A stretch of DNA of 7,052 nt, from positions 1 through 7,052 of the forward strand of contig CAITFQ010000030.1 in the NCBI GenBank assembly GCA_903891735.1. Direction: 5' to 3'. This document shows, in pieces, positions 1-4,692 of the stretch. The position numbers and the translations under genes were made by a program. The notes under the pieces are model-generated. The model did no database searches, had not been told where the DNA came from, and worked only from the letters and a program-made list of their open reading frames with translations. How positions within the stretch are numbered: the stretch's first letter is position 1; every line of letters begins with the position of its first letter. The stretch comes from Candidatus Uhrbacteria bacterium (lineage in GTDB: Bacteria; Patescibacteriota; Patescibacteriia; UBA9934).

Positions 1-18
1 CGTGTCGAGATGAATAAC

Positions 19-47
19 TTGTCAGGTTAAGAGGGCTGTGTTATCTT
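19..47 (+). promoter_or_regulatory. sigma70-like promoter of the T-box leader
   Basis: TTGTCA (19-24) and TATCTT (42-47) are separated by exactly 17 bases, which fits a housekeeping sigma70 promoter. Transcription would start near 54, which is where the 5' part of a T-box leader should begin. The pairing of a good promoter with a leader of the right length supports both calls. It has not been tested experimentally. Confidence 0.7.
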
Positions 48-53
48 TTATTT

Positions 54-307
54 AGTTCCTTCAAAGTTATAAAGTCCAAGTGAAGATCCCTGGCGCGCTG
101 CGTTCGGGGACTGGGTCTTCGCAGCTCGTTCGAGCAGGATGGTTTCTGCGTCAGTGGAAACTCGGCTTCCTCCGTAATCATAGGATATTCGGTTTCCTAC
201 CATGGCGCCGATGAGAGGTCTATTTTTTGTAGACAATGTAAGGTGGCACCGCGGGAGTAATCTCGTCCTTTACACGCAATTTTAGTTGCGTGGGGGACGA
301 TTTTTTT
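54..307 (+). promoter_or_regulatory. T-box riboswitch leader (transcription attenuation)
   Basis: T-box leaders bind a specific tRNA; uncharged tRNA stabilises an antiterminator and lets the downstream gene be transcribed. The diagnostic core is present: a stem III hairpin (218-222 with 230-234), then TGGCACCGCG at 244-253. The antiterminator pairs TGTAAGG (237-243) with CCTTTACA (267-274), with one bulged T. The alternative is a terminator whose arms reuse 267-268 and 273-274. The tRNA-contacting bulge reads TGGC, which would pair with a tRNA ending GCCA, so the cognate tRNA should have discriminator base G. The upstream part (54-200) is rich in hairpins; AGTTCC (54-59) can pair with GGAAACT (156-162, one bulge) as a possible stem I base, and TAGGA/TCCTA (181-185/195-199) may be in stem II. 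I could not place the specifier loop, so the amino acid is unknown. Confidence 0.92.
263..307 (+). terminator. T-box intrinsic terminator
   Basis: TCGTCC (263-268) pairs with GGACGA (295-300), and the inner CACGCAA (273-279) pairs with TTGCGTG (286-292). Seven Ts follow at 301-307. Forming this hairpin excludes the antiterminator, which uses CCTTTACA (267-274). This is the default off state when the cognate tRNA is charged. Confidence 0.92.
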
Positions 308-382
308 GTTGGCGGCAGGCTTGACCTTTTGAGTAATCGAAAGCTTTGGCCCGGCGCATAACGCGTCGGAAATACACACACG

Positions 383-1117
383 GTGACAATCATGGATACG
401 CACTATCTGGCGCCACAGGGCGCGCAACACAAGTTGGCTGAACGTCAGGCGCTAAAGCCGGCTGTCGAACAATGGTGGCAGGAAAAGGGCTGGCCCGTGC
501 CGCCTGTTCTCACGGAATCGCGGCAGCCGCTGGGCGTACTCATGCGTCAGGTGGCGACGTGGCGGTATGAGGATGAGTTGGTCGAGCGCATGGCCGTGCG
601 GGACGGCTTCCGTCCGTTCTGTCTCGAGTACACGGCGGATGCGTTCACTCGCTTCTCCACGTACAAGCGGGCGTTACTGCAGCGGCACATTGTCCTCGGC
701 ACTGGCCGTAACGGCGGCTTGCGTTGTCGGAGCGATCGCTTGGTGGCCAACCTCGAGCGTTGGCAGAACCGGAGTTTGTGCGACATTCACACCGATGACG
801 GCCGCAACTTGGTCGACGTTCATCACAGCCTGCGGCGAGCGCAGGGCAAGAATGACTTCTGGGACGCGTCGACGATGTTACGTGAGGCGGGGTTGGCCCG
901 CGCGCATGACTACTACGCTTGTGCCTTCTCCTGGTTCGTGGCCCACGCCGTGCAGTTTGAGGATTATCATGATCCCGACGACCCGACCTTGGCCGAGTTC
1001 ACCCGGCGGGTGGTCGAGCCGGCCTGGCGCGAGGTGCAGAAGAAGTTCGGCGTGGCGCCATTGATTGTGCGGGTACCGGGAGGTCGGCGTTTGAACTCGT
1101 ATCCTGAGCTTGGTTAG
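383..1117 (+). CDS. unrecognised T-box-controlled, Trp-rich protein
   Basis: I do not recognise this 244-residue protein. The frame is open from GTG at 383 to TAG at 1117; an in-frame ATG at 392 (residue 4) is an alternative start, and neither has a strong Shine-Dalgarno site (a weak GGA lies at 368-370). There is no signal peptide or membrane segment, so it is probably cytoplasmic. It has 8 Trp (31, 32, 37, 60, 127, 160, 184, 215) and 9 His, including H147-H148 after D145, with acidic residues at 194-200 (EDYHDPDD). The C-terminal part has a Gly/Arg patch (VPGGRR, 231-236). No aminoacyl-tRNA synthetase HIGH or KMSKS motif and no transporter helices are visible, although T-boxes usually control such genes. 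Reading-frame codons favour G/C at the third position more than the peptidase gene downstream. Its control by the T-box suggests a role in amino-acid starvation, tRNA or translation physiology; that is inference. Confidence 0.85.
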   Translation: MTIMDTHYLAPQGAQHKLAERQALKPAVEQWWQEKGWPVPPVLTESRQPLGVLMRQVATWRYEDELVERMAVRDGFRPFCLEYTADAFTRFSTYKRALLQRHIVLGTGRNGGLRCRSDRLVANLERWQNRSLCDIHTDDGRNLVDVHHSLRRAQGKNDFWDASTMLREAGLARAHDYYACAFSWFVAHAVQFEDYHDPDDPTLAEFTRRVVEPAWREVQKKFGVAPLIVRVPGGRRLNSYPELG

Positions 1118-1147
1118 CAGGTGACTGCAGCCAGGCCAGGCTAATTC

Positions 1148-1188
1148 TGCGGGGGTGGATTGATTCCAGTCTGCCCCCGCACTTTCTC
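1148..1188 (+). terminator. intrinsic terminator-like hairpin after the orphan gene
   Basis: TGCGGGGG (1148-1155) and CCCCCGCA (1174-1181) are perfect 8-bp arms, with an inner TGGA/TCCA (1156-1159/1165-1168). The tail CTTTCTCT is T-rich but interrupted. It lies 31 bases after the stop codon and just before the peptidase gene, so it most likely ends the T-box transcript. It could also influence expression of the next gene. Confidence 0.65.
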
Positions 1189-1194
1189 TAAAAT

Positions 1195-2145
1195 ATGACG
1201 ACGATAAAAATGATGGATACGGTGCGTTTATTAGTGACGCAAGGGGAGCGGCAATTTCGTGCGGAGAAAGCGGCGGCAGTTGAGATTGAATGCTTACTAA
1301 AGCACTTCGGCATTGATTTCGTTGAGCAGAAATTTGTAACTTCGGTTCCGAAGACTACGCATGCTTCTTTGCTATTAGATGGTGAGCAAATGGCGGTGCT
1401 CGGGACGGCCTTAGTGAGTGGCCGAATAAATGATGCTGATGGTTTGTTGAGTTCGTTGTTGCCAGCCGAATGTACGTCCGACGAAATTAATATTAATTTT
1501 AATCCGGCGAGTGCGGTTATTTCGCGCAGTAATCATTATTTTGCGCCCTCGCTGGCGATTGCACGGCAAGATGTTGGCAAAGTATTGGCGGCGAAAAAGG
1601 TGGTTGGTCGAGTTAAGGTAGAGCGTCGACGTCAGGCGTCAATGAATATTTTGGTCGGTAACCGACGTACGCCGCAACATGTTTTTATTTGTCACTATGA
1701 TTCGCTGGGACCGGGGGCGACGGATAACGCGGCCGGGGTGGCAGTGTTGCTAGAGTTGGCCAGAGCGACGCCAGCGTTATTAACGAAAACGCTGTTAGTG
1801 TTTGCTGGGAATGAAGAATTGTCGTTTGATAAGCCGTATTACTGGGGGCATGGTTACAGGGTTTTCGCTAGGACGTATGCGACTATTTTGTCGAAGGCGA
1901 AAACGATTAATGTGGTGGATTGTGTGGGTAATGGCAAAACGATGGTCGACCAGTCGCCAGCTATGGTGCGTTTAGCGTTGCCGATTCCGGCCTTGCCGCG
2001 GTTAATGAAAAAAGTTACGGCGATTTATGGATCTGAAGAAAAGCTGATGCATGTCTATCACAGCGAGGCGGATACGATTGAACAGGTGGAGGAAAAATAT
2101 TTGGCGGATGCGCTGCGGGTTTGTCGGGGGATTGCCATTAAATAA
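1195..2145 (+). CDS. M28-family zinc metallopeptidase (aminopeptidase-like)
   Basis: This 316-residue protein carries the complete active-site pattern of M28 di-zinc peptidases. H167-Y-D169 is the first metal ligand with its supporting Asp. D177 in GATDNAAG is the bridging Asp. E207-E208 in NEE are the catalytic base and a ligand. D242 (VVDCVG) and H289 (HSEADT) are the remaining ligands. Spacing and order match the family, which removes N-terminal residues from peptides. The first 160 residues are a divergent N-terminal region, possibly the edge of the fold plus a lid. No signal peptide or membrane segment is visible, so it probably acts in the cytoplasm, for example in peptide turnover. The start is uncertain: ATG at 1195, or ATGs at 1210 and 1213, none with a Shine-Dalgarno site. 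A TAAAAT directly before 1195 resembles a -10 box and would favour the later starts. Substrate is unknown. Confidence 0.88.
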   Translation: MTTIKMMDTVRLLVTQGERQFRAEKAAAVEIECLLKHFGIDFVEQKFVTSVPKTTHASLLLDGEQMAVLGTALVSGRINDADGLLSSLLPAECTSDEININFNPASAVISRSNHYFAPSLAIARQDVGKVLAAKKVVGRVKVERRRQASMNILVGNRRTPQHVFICHYDSLGPGATDNAAGVAVLLELARATPALLTKTLLVFAGNEELSFDKPYYWGHGYRVFARTYATILSKAKTINVVDCVGNGKTMVDQSPAMVRLALPIPALPRLMKKVTAIYGSEEKLMHVYHSEADTIEQVEEKYLADALRVCRGIAIK

Positions 2146-2208
2146 AAAAAGAGCGCACTCGGAACGAGGGCGGGGACAACGTCCCGAGCGGCTCTTGTTC
2201 CGAGTGCG
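2141..2208 (-). terminator. strong terminator of the response-regulator operon
   Basis: CGCACTCGGAAC (2154-2165) and GTTCCGAGTGCG (2197-2208) form a perfect 12-bp stem, with a nested GGGAC/GTCCC hairpin (2173-2177/2181-2185). Read on the minus strand it begins 6 bases after the regulator's stop codon and is followed by CTCTTTTTTTATTT. The plus-strand peptidase gene ends just before it; on that strand the U-run is missing, so the element mainly serves the minus strand and insulates the convergent genes. Confidence 0.9.
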
Positions 2209-2214
2209 TACGCG

Positions 2215-2658
2215 TCAGTCGGCGAGGAGGCGTTGCAGCACCTCCGCCCAGTCCTTCGCGCCTTCCACCATAGGCGAGTGCATGATGCGGACCCGGGCGC
2301 CGTCGACGATGACGGTGCGACCGTAGAACCAGTCGACAGCGGCCGACATGGGGTGGTTGTGGTGGTTGGTGGCGGTGGCGACGGCGATGAACTTGACGTT
2401 CATAGCCATGGTCAGGACCAGCGGAAAGCCGATCGCGGTCTCACGACCGACGTGCTCAGCCCGAGCGTCAGGCCCGAGCATGAGGCTCTCGGCGGGCATG
2501 AGGAGATCGAGCAGCGCGACGTCGAAGGTTTCGGTCTTGACCAGACGGAGAGCCTCGACGTACTCGCAGGTCGTGACCACCTCGTGTCCGTCCGCTTCGA
2601 GTTGCCGCTTGCCAGCCCGGCGGTTGGCCAGGCTGTCGTCGACGAGCAGGATTTTCAT
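2215..2658 (-). CDS. single-domain response regulator (CheY-like receiver)
   Basis: This 147-residue protein begins with the receiver signature MKILLVDDS; D7-D8 form the acidic Mg2+ pocket and D51 (ALLDLLMP) is the phospho-acceptor. No output domain follows, so it probably acts through protein contacts as CheY and Spo0F do. Two features are unusual. After D51 there is an extended segment (56-77) instead of a short loop. The stretch after the strand FIAVATAT (90-97) is NHHNHP (98-103), rich in His. The Lys that normally precedes a Pro at the end of the last strand appears replaced in MHSPM (126-130); this alignment is by eye. The start ATG overlaps the upstream gene's stop by 4 bases (ATGA), indicating translational coupling. 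I associate this receiver type with Patescibacteria from memory. No histidine kinase gene is in the window. Confidence 0.88.
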   Translation of the reverse strand: MKILLVDDSLANRRAGKRQLEADGHEVVTTCEYVEALRLVKTETFDVALLDLLMPAESLMLGPDARAEHVGRETAIGFPLVLTMAMNVKFIAVATATNHHNHPMSAAVDWFYGRTVIVDGARVRIMHSPMVEGAKDWAEVLQRLLAD

Positions 2659-3023
2659 GACGCACCTGCCTTGGTCGAGTTGGCGATGGTGTCGATGAAC
2701 TGGCGCATCACGTTTTCCTCACCACGGCGCTCGACGATGGGCCAGGCCTTGATGCGGGCCGGAGAGCGAGCCACGAAGGCCTCGACTTCGTCCCTTTCAC
2801 TAGGTAGGCAGGTGATGAAGACGACCGTCTTCTCCGTCTCCTTGAGCGCGCGCTGGGCAGTTTCGAGCGAGTAGACGACAGCGATGTTGGCTTCCGTCTC
2901 TTGCTGGTCGATCAGCTGGTTGACGGTCTGGCCGCCGTTGCTGGTCGCCACGAGCTTGATGGCTTCGTTGAGAGCGTTGTGGGGTCGGCGAGGATCGAGT
3001 TGAACGTAAACGGTGGGTTTCAT
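2655..3023 (-). CDS. orphan 122-aa protein coupled to the response regulator
   Basis: I do not recognise a named family. The protein is small, soluble and mixed alpha/beta in pattern. Residues 46-51 (NIAVVY) and 66-72 (TVVFITC) look like buried beta strands. Amphipathic stretches at 54-64 and 76-86 alternate with them, and a final helix runs from about 101 to 115. This spacing resembles a degenerate receiver-like fold without the acidic pocket, since the first strand TVYVQLD has only D10. That is a guess from pattern, not homology. It is the first gene of the operon, has a well-placed AGGAG site, and ends inside the regulator's start codon. It is therefore made together with the regulator and may be its partner, antagonist or sensor. 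Codons are C/G-ending, like those of the regulator. Confidence 0.8.
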   Translation of the reverse strand: MKPTVYVQLDPRRPHNALNEAIKLVATSNGGQTVNQLIDQQETEANIAVVYSLETAQRALKETEKTVVFITCLPSERDEVEAFVARSPARIKAWPIVERRGEENVMRQFIDTIANSTKAGAS

Positions 3024-3029
3024 TGAGTT

Positions 3030-3034
3030 CTCCT
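3030..3034 (-). promoter_or_regulatory. Shine-Dalgarno site of the regulator operon
   Basis: On the minus strand AGGAG lies 6 bases before the ATG at 3023 (AGGAGAACTCAATG). It is the only textbook ribosome binding site I can see in the window and fixes the start of the 122-residue gene. Other genes here lack one. Confidence 0.85.
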
Positions 3035-3038
3035 GGGG

Positions 3039-3091
3039 TTGAATTGTCCCAAGCCGGTTTCAATAGTTGAAGCAGGCGTGGCGCAATTCAA
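3039..3091 (-). promoter_or_regulatory. inverted repeats in the regulator operon leader
   Basis: The roughly 76-base leader holds an 8-bp inverted repeat, TTGAATTG at 3039-3046 and CAATTCAA at 3084-3091. Nested inside it is TTCAA-TAG-TTGAA (3059-3071). The outer pairing would bring the leader ends together and place the Shine-Dalgarno site 4 bases from the stem. It could be a translation-control fold or tandem operator half-sites for a regulator. No known riboswitch class is recognisable. Confidence 0.4.
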
Positions 3092-3105
3092 ACTAGGAAC
3101 GCATA

Positions 3106-3134
3106 ATAATAGCGTAAAATGGTGATTTTGTCAA
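3106..3134 (-). promoter_or_regulatory. near-consensus sigma70 promoter of the regulator operon
   Basis: On the minus strand TTGACA (3134-3129) is followed after 17 bases by TATTAT (3111-3106): a perfect -35, an ideal spacer and a 5/6 -10. Transcription should start near 3099, giving a leader of about 76 bases. It is the strongest promoter seen in the window, suggesting abundant expression. Confidence 0.88.
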
Positions 3135-3146
3135 CTTTTAGCTAGA

Positions 3147-3376
3147 TAAAGAGATACCCTGGAATGCCGAAGCACTCCAGGGTAAGGGGCGACCACTGTT
3201 CGCTGATTAGCGCTACCCCCGAGGGGGCAACTCAGGCTACTCGCTTCGGTGTCCAAAACCACCAGCCTTTCGCTACGGGTAAAGATGATGGCATGAATTT
3301 GGCGCCACCGCCTCTTGTAGCACGCCGACTTGGCCGAAGCCCCGTCAGTTTCTTTGTGCTACCCCTCGCAGTCACC
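3147..3376 (-). ncRNA. candidate structured small RNA, class unknown
   Basis: No credible protein is encoded here, yet the sequence is full of pairing. On the minus strand one arm pairs GTAGCAC with GTGCTAC (3362-3356/3323-3317). Inside it CTGAC pairs with GTCGG (3348-3344/3329-3325), capped by GGC-UUCG-GCC (3341-3332). The last hairpin (3184-3155) has a 9-bp TACCCTGGA/TCCAGGGTA-type stem and TGC-UUCG-GCA at its tip. TCTCTTTAT follows, plausible as a terminator. GTAGC recurs four times. The two cUUCGg loops and the tail favour the minus strand; so does a promoter-like pair ending at 3383. I compared it from memory with RNase P RNA, tmRNA, 6S, SRP RNA and common riboswitches and found no match. 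The strand and ends are inferred. The next operon has its own promoter, so this is probably an independent RNA. Confidence 0.5.
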
Positions 3377-3382
3377 GAGAGT

Positions 3383-3410
3383 AATCTAGCATATATATAA
3401 AATCCTGCAA
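3383..3410 (-). promoter_or_regulatory. possible promoter of the candidate small RNA
   Basis: On the minus strand TTGCAG (3410-3405) and TAGATT (3388-3383) are 16 bases apart. The -35 box sits inside the hairpin arm at 3399-3410. Transcription would start near 3376, just before the structured region. The boxes are moderate matches; the support comes from the same TTGCAG arrangement before the lipoprotein gene. Confidence 0.4.
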
Positions 3411-3424
3411 GATTGCAGGATTTT
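3399..3424 (-). terminator. terminator downstream of the lipoprotein gene
   Basis: AAAATCCTGCAA (3399-3410) pairs with TTGCAGGATTTT around a 2-base centre, a perfect palindromic hairpin about 34 bases after the lipoprotein stop codon. It is flanked by A/T runs on both sides and could terminate in either direction. On the minus strand TTTTATATATAT follows the stem. Confidence 0.75.
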
Positions 3425-3457
3425 ATGTTTAGCTAGAGGCCAGTATTATGGAGCTCT

Positions 3458-3976
3458 TTACAGATTGCTAGCTTTAAATGTCTTCAAGAAAGTTACAGCT
3501 TCCGTCATGTGTTCTGGGGTGTCGAAGCTAAAGTCATAGCGAGGCGGTAGGGCAAAGACGTAGGCGGCGTTGCGGCCGAGTTCGCTTGGTGAAAATGGTG
3601 CGGCACTAGTGCTGACTGTGCCTGAGTCAATGTCAGCCCACTGATTCAGAGGGATAACCATAACCGGAATGCGTTGGCCGGTCGTGTCGGCGTTGGGATT
3701 GTTGATGATTATGGTTGTTCCTGTTTCGATTGTCGATTCGCTAGCTTCAGAACCAGGAGGGTTTGTTTTATTGCCTTGCCAGGTATCAGTCGTAATGGTG
3801 TAGCCTTGCCAACTCGCTGGTAGGGTCAAGCTGAAACCGTATTGCGTGTTAGCGTAGTTTAAGCTGTCAGTGGCTGCGGCGTTGTTGGTATCGGTTTGTG
3901 TGGTGGTTGTGACGGTTGATGTGCAGCCAGCACCGAGTAGGGTTAGAGCTGTGAGCAGGACAATAAATGATTTCAT
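3458..3976 (-). CDS. small secreted lipoprotein, PsbP-like/unknown domain
   Basis: The open frame extends upstream into the tRNA gene, so I place the start at the ATG at 3976, giving 172 residues. That start begins a classic lipoprotein signal: a Lys, a hydrophobic core and LLGAGC, with lipidated Cys18. A Thr/Asn/Ala-rich linker (19-40) follows, then a globular domain from about 41 to 172. Its motif YGFSLTLPASWQGY (46-59) is typical of small extracellular domains described as PsbP-like or of unknown function in many bacteria. It ends with FDTPEHMTEAVTFLKTFKAS, a probable terminal helix. The protein should be anchored on the outer face of the membrane. Function is unknown. No Shine-Dalgarno site precedes the ATG, and the predicted transcription start lies only about 2 bases upstream, so the mRNA may be leaderless. 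It stands alone between two terminators. Confidence 0.85.
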   Translation of the reverse strand: MKSFIVLLTALTLLGAGCTSTVTTTTQTDTNNAAATDSLNYANTQYGFSLTLPASWQGYTITTDTWQGNKTNPPGSEASESTIETGTTIIINNPNADTTGQRIPVMVIPLNQWADIDSGTVSTSAAPFSPSELGRNAAYVFALPPRYDFSFDTPEHMTEAVTFLKTFKASNL

Positions 3977-3984
3977 ATAACGAC

Positions 3985-4013
3985 ATCTTAACGCTAAACA
4001 AAAAATCCTGCAA
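3985..4013 (-). promoter_or_regulatory. promoter of the lipoprotein gene, overlapping a terminator
   Basis: On the minus strand TTGCAG (4013-4008) and TAAGAT (3990-3985) are 17 bases apart. Transcription would start near 3978, next to the ATG at 3976. The -35 box is part of the tRNA terminator stem, so termination and initiation share DNA. Confidence 0.6.
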
Positions 4014-4028
4014 AATGCAGAATTTTTT
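4000..4028 (-). terminator. tRNA-Trp intrinsic terminator
   Basis: CTGCA (4008-4012) and TGCAG (4016-4020) around AAA form the core. The stem extends past one mismatch through A-T pairs (4000-4006 with 4022-4028). On the minus strand the hairpin starts 1 base after the tRNA CCA end and finishes in a T-run, as expected for a tRNA terminator. Confidence 0.85.
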
Positions 4029-4029
4029 G

Positions 4030-4103
4030 TGGCAGGAGTAGGGGGAATCGAACCCACGCTAAAGGTTTTGGAGACCTTTGTACTACCATTATACGATACT
4101 CCT
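4030..4103 (-). tRNA. trnW: tRNA-Trp (anticodon CCA)
   Basis: The cloverleaf reads on the minus strand. The acceptor stem AGGAGTA pairs fully with TACTCCT. The D-stem is GTAT with GTAC (one G-T pair). The anticodon stem AAGGT/ACCTT encloses the loop CTCCAAA, giving anticodon CCA for tryptophan. The T-loop TTCGATT closes a GTGGG/CCCCC stem with one T-C mismatch. The discriminator base is G (4033) and the 3' CCA is encoded (4032-4030). The gene is 74 bases, stands alone and has its own promoter and terminator. Its GCCA end is compatible with the T-box bulge TGGC near the window start, but several other tRNAs also have discriminator G. Confidence 0.96.
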
Positions 4104-4123
4104 AGGGGTTCTTAACGCCTGGG

Positions 4124-4153
4124 AGTGTAGCGTAAAATCGACTGATTTGTAAA
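4124..4153 (-). promoter_or_regulatory. tRNA-Trp promoter
   Basis: On the minus strand TTTACA (4153-4148) and TACACT (4129-4124) are 18 bases apart, placing the start of transcription about 14 bases before the tRNA 5' end. The TTT of the -35 box directly follows the hairpin at 4154-4194. Confidence 0.7.
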
Positions 4154-4194
4154 GCGGGCCACCGTAACCCGAAGGCCAGCTGAGCTGGTCCCGC
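4154..4194 (-). terminator. hairpin after the DUF2127 gene, weak terminator
   Basis: On the minus strand GCGGGACCA (4194-4186) pairs with TGGCCCGC (4161-4154) with one bulged A, starting immediately after the TAG stop. A competing perfect palindrome CCAGCT-C-AGCTGG lies at 4188-4176. Only three Ts follow, so termination may be partial. The 5' part also resembles the 5' end and D-arm of a tRNA, but the rest does not fold as one. Confidence 0.55.
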
Positions 4195-4677
4195 CTATTT
4201 ATTAGTGTCGATTATGACGCCGACGTCGTGATCGTGGAGGTGGCGGGGGAGGATGCGCCAGAGGTAGTAGAGGACTAAGAAGTCGCACAGCAGGGCGAAA
4301 GCTTTGAAGAAGGTCCAAGCCAGGGCGAAGTCAAAGAGGGTGAAGAGGGTGACGACGCTTAAGAAGATGAGGAGGAATTTGCGGATACGCCAGGAGCGGT
4401 ACCAGAGGCCGTAAGCGATGGCGAGTTTGGTGCCGCCCAGGATGAACAGCAGGACGCCGGTGTGGATAGCGCCGCCGATTGAGAAGGGGGTGTGATGAAT
4501 AATGAAGTTGACGAAGATGTCTTGCGGGTCTTCGGCTAGTTCGCCAATAAATATTGAAGCTGACCAGAAGGCAAATAAACCTAAGGCACACTCAACTAGG
4601 CCCCAAATAATTTTGTAGGCGGTGATGAGAACCAATCCGAGGGGACGGTTGAAGATGTGCAGGCCGCGGCGTTTCAT
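4195..4677 (-). CDS. DUF2127-like membrane protein
   Basis: This 160-residue integral membrane protein has about four helices: roughly 13-44 (a long hydrophobic stretch, RPLGLVLITAYKIIWGLVE), 68-92, 99-117 and 120-142. A short cytosolic tail, RHLHDHD (145-151), is rich in His and Asp. The opening R-P-L-G-L-x-x-I-x-x-Y-K-x-x-x-G and the Gly-rich third part (GGTKLAIAYGLW) match the uncharacterised DUF2127 family as I remember it. The biochemical role is unknown. It starts 15 bases after the glycoside-hydrolase-like gene and has no ribosome binding site of its own, so it is probably the second gene of that operon. The shared transcript suggests a role at the same membrane, but no direct functional link is shown. 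Confidence 0.75.
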   Translation of the reverse strand: MKRRGLHIFNRPLGLVLITAYKIIWGLVECALGLFAFWSASIFIGELAEDPQDIFVNFIIHHTPFSIGGAIHTGVLLFILGGTKLAIAYGLWYRSWRIRKFLLIFLSVVTLFTLFDFALAWTFFKAFALLCDFLVLYYLWRILPRHLHDHDVGVIIDTNK

Positions 4678-4692
4678 GGAAGTAGATTATGG

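Noticed and set aside
139..162. A specific T-box specifier codon, such as TGG at 140 or ACT at 160
   Set aside because: The loop flanks of the specifier bulge could not be aligned reliably by eye, so naming an amino acid would be a guess.
48..236. Minus-strand 62-residue open frame
   Set aside because: It starts with TTG, lies antisense to the T-box leader, and has no recognisable domain or ribosome binding site.
2233..2874. Plus-strand 213-residue open frame opposite the regulator operon
   Set aside because: It is the antisense shadow of GC-rich genes with clear promoter, Shine-Dalgarno site and receiver motifs.
3147..3390. RNase P RNA, tmRNA, 6S or SRP RNA
   Set aside because: The conserved boxes of these RNAs, such as the GAGGAAAGTCC of RNase P, the tag frame and T-arm of tmRNA or the SRP apical loop, are not visible on either strand.
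3164..3400. Plus-strand 78-residue open frame
   Set aside because: It overlaps the highly self-complementary region, has no ribosome binding site and a protein sequence without domain character; the pairing explains the region better.
3977..4057. Upstream extension of the lipoprotein frame
   Set aside because: It would begin inside tRNA-Trp and read through its terminator; the ATG at 3976 gives a proper lipoprotein signal.
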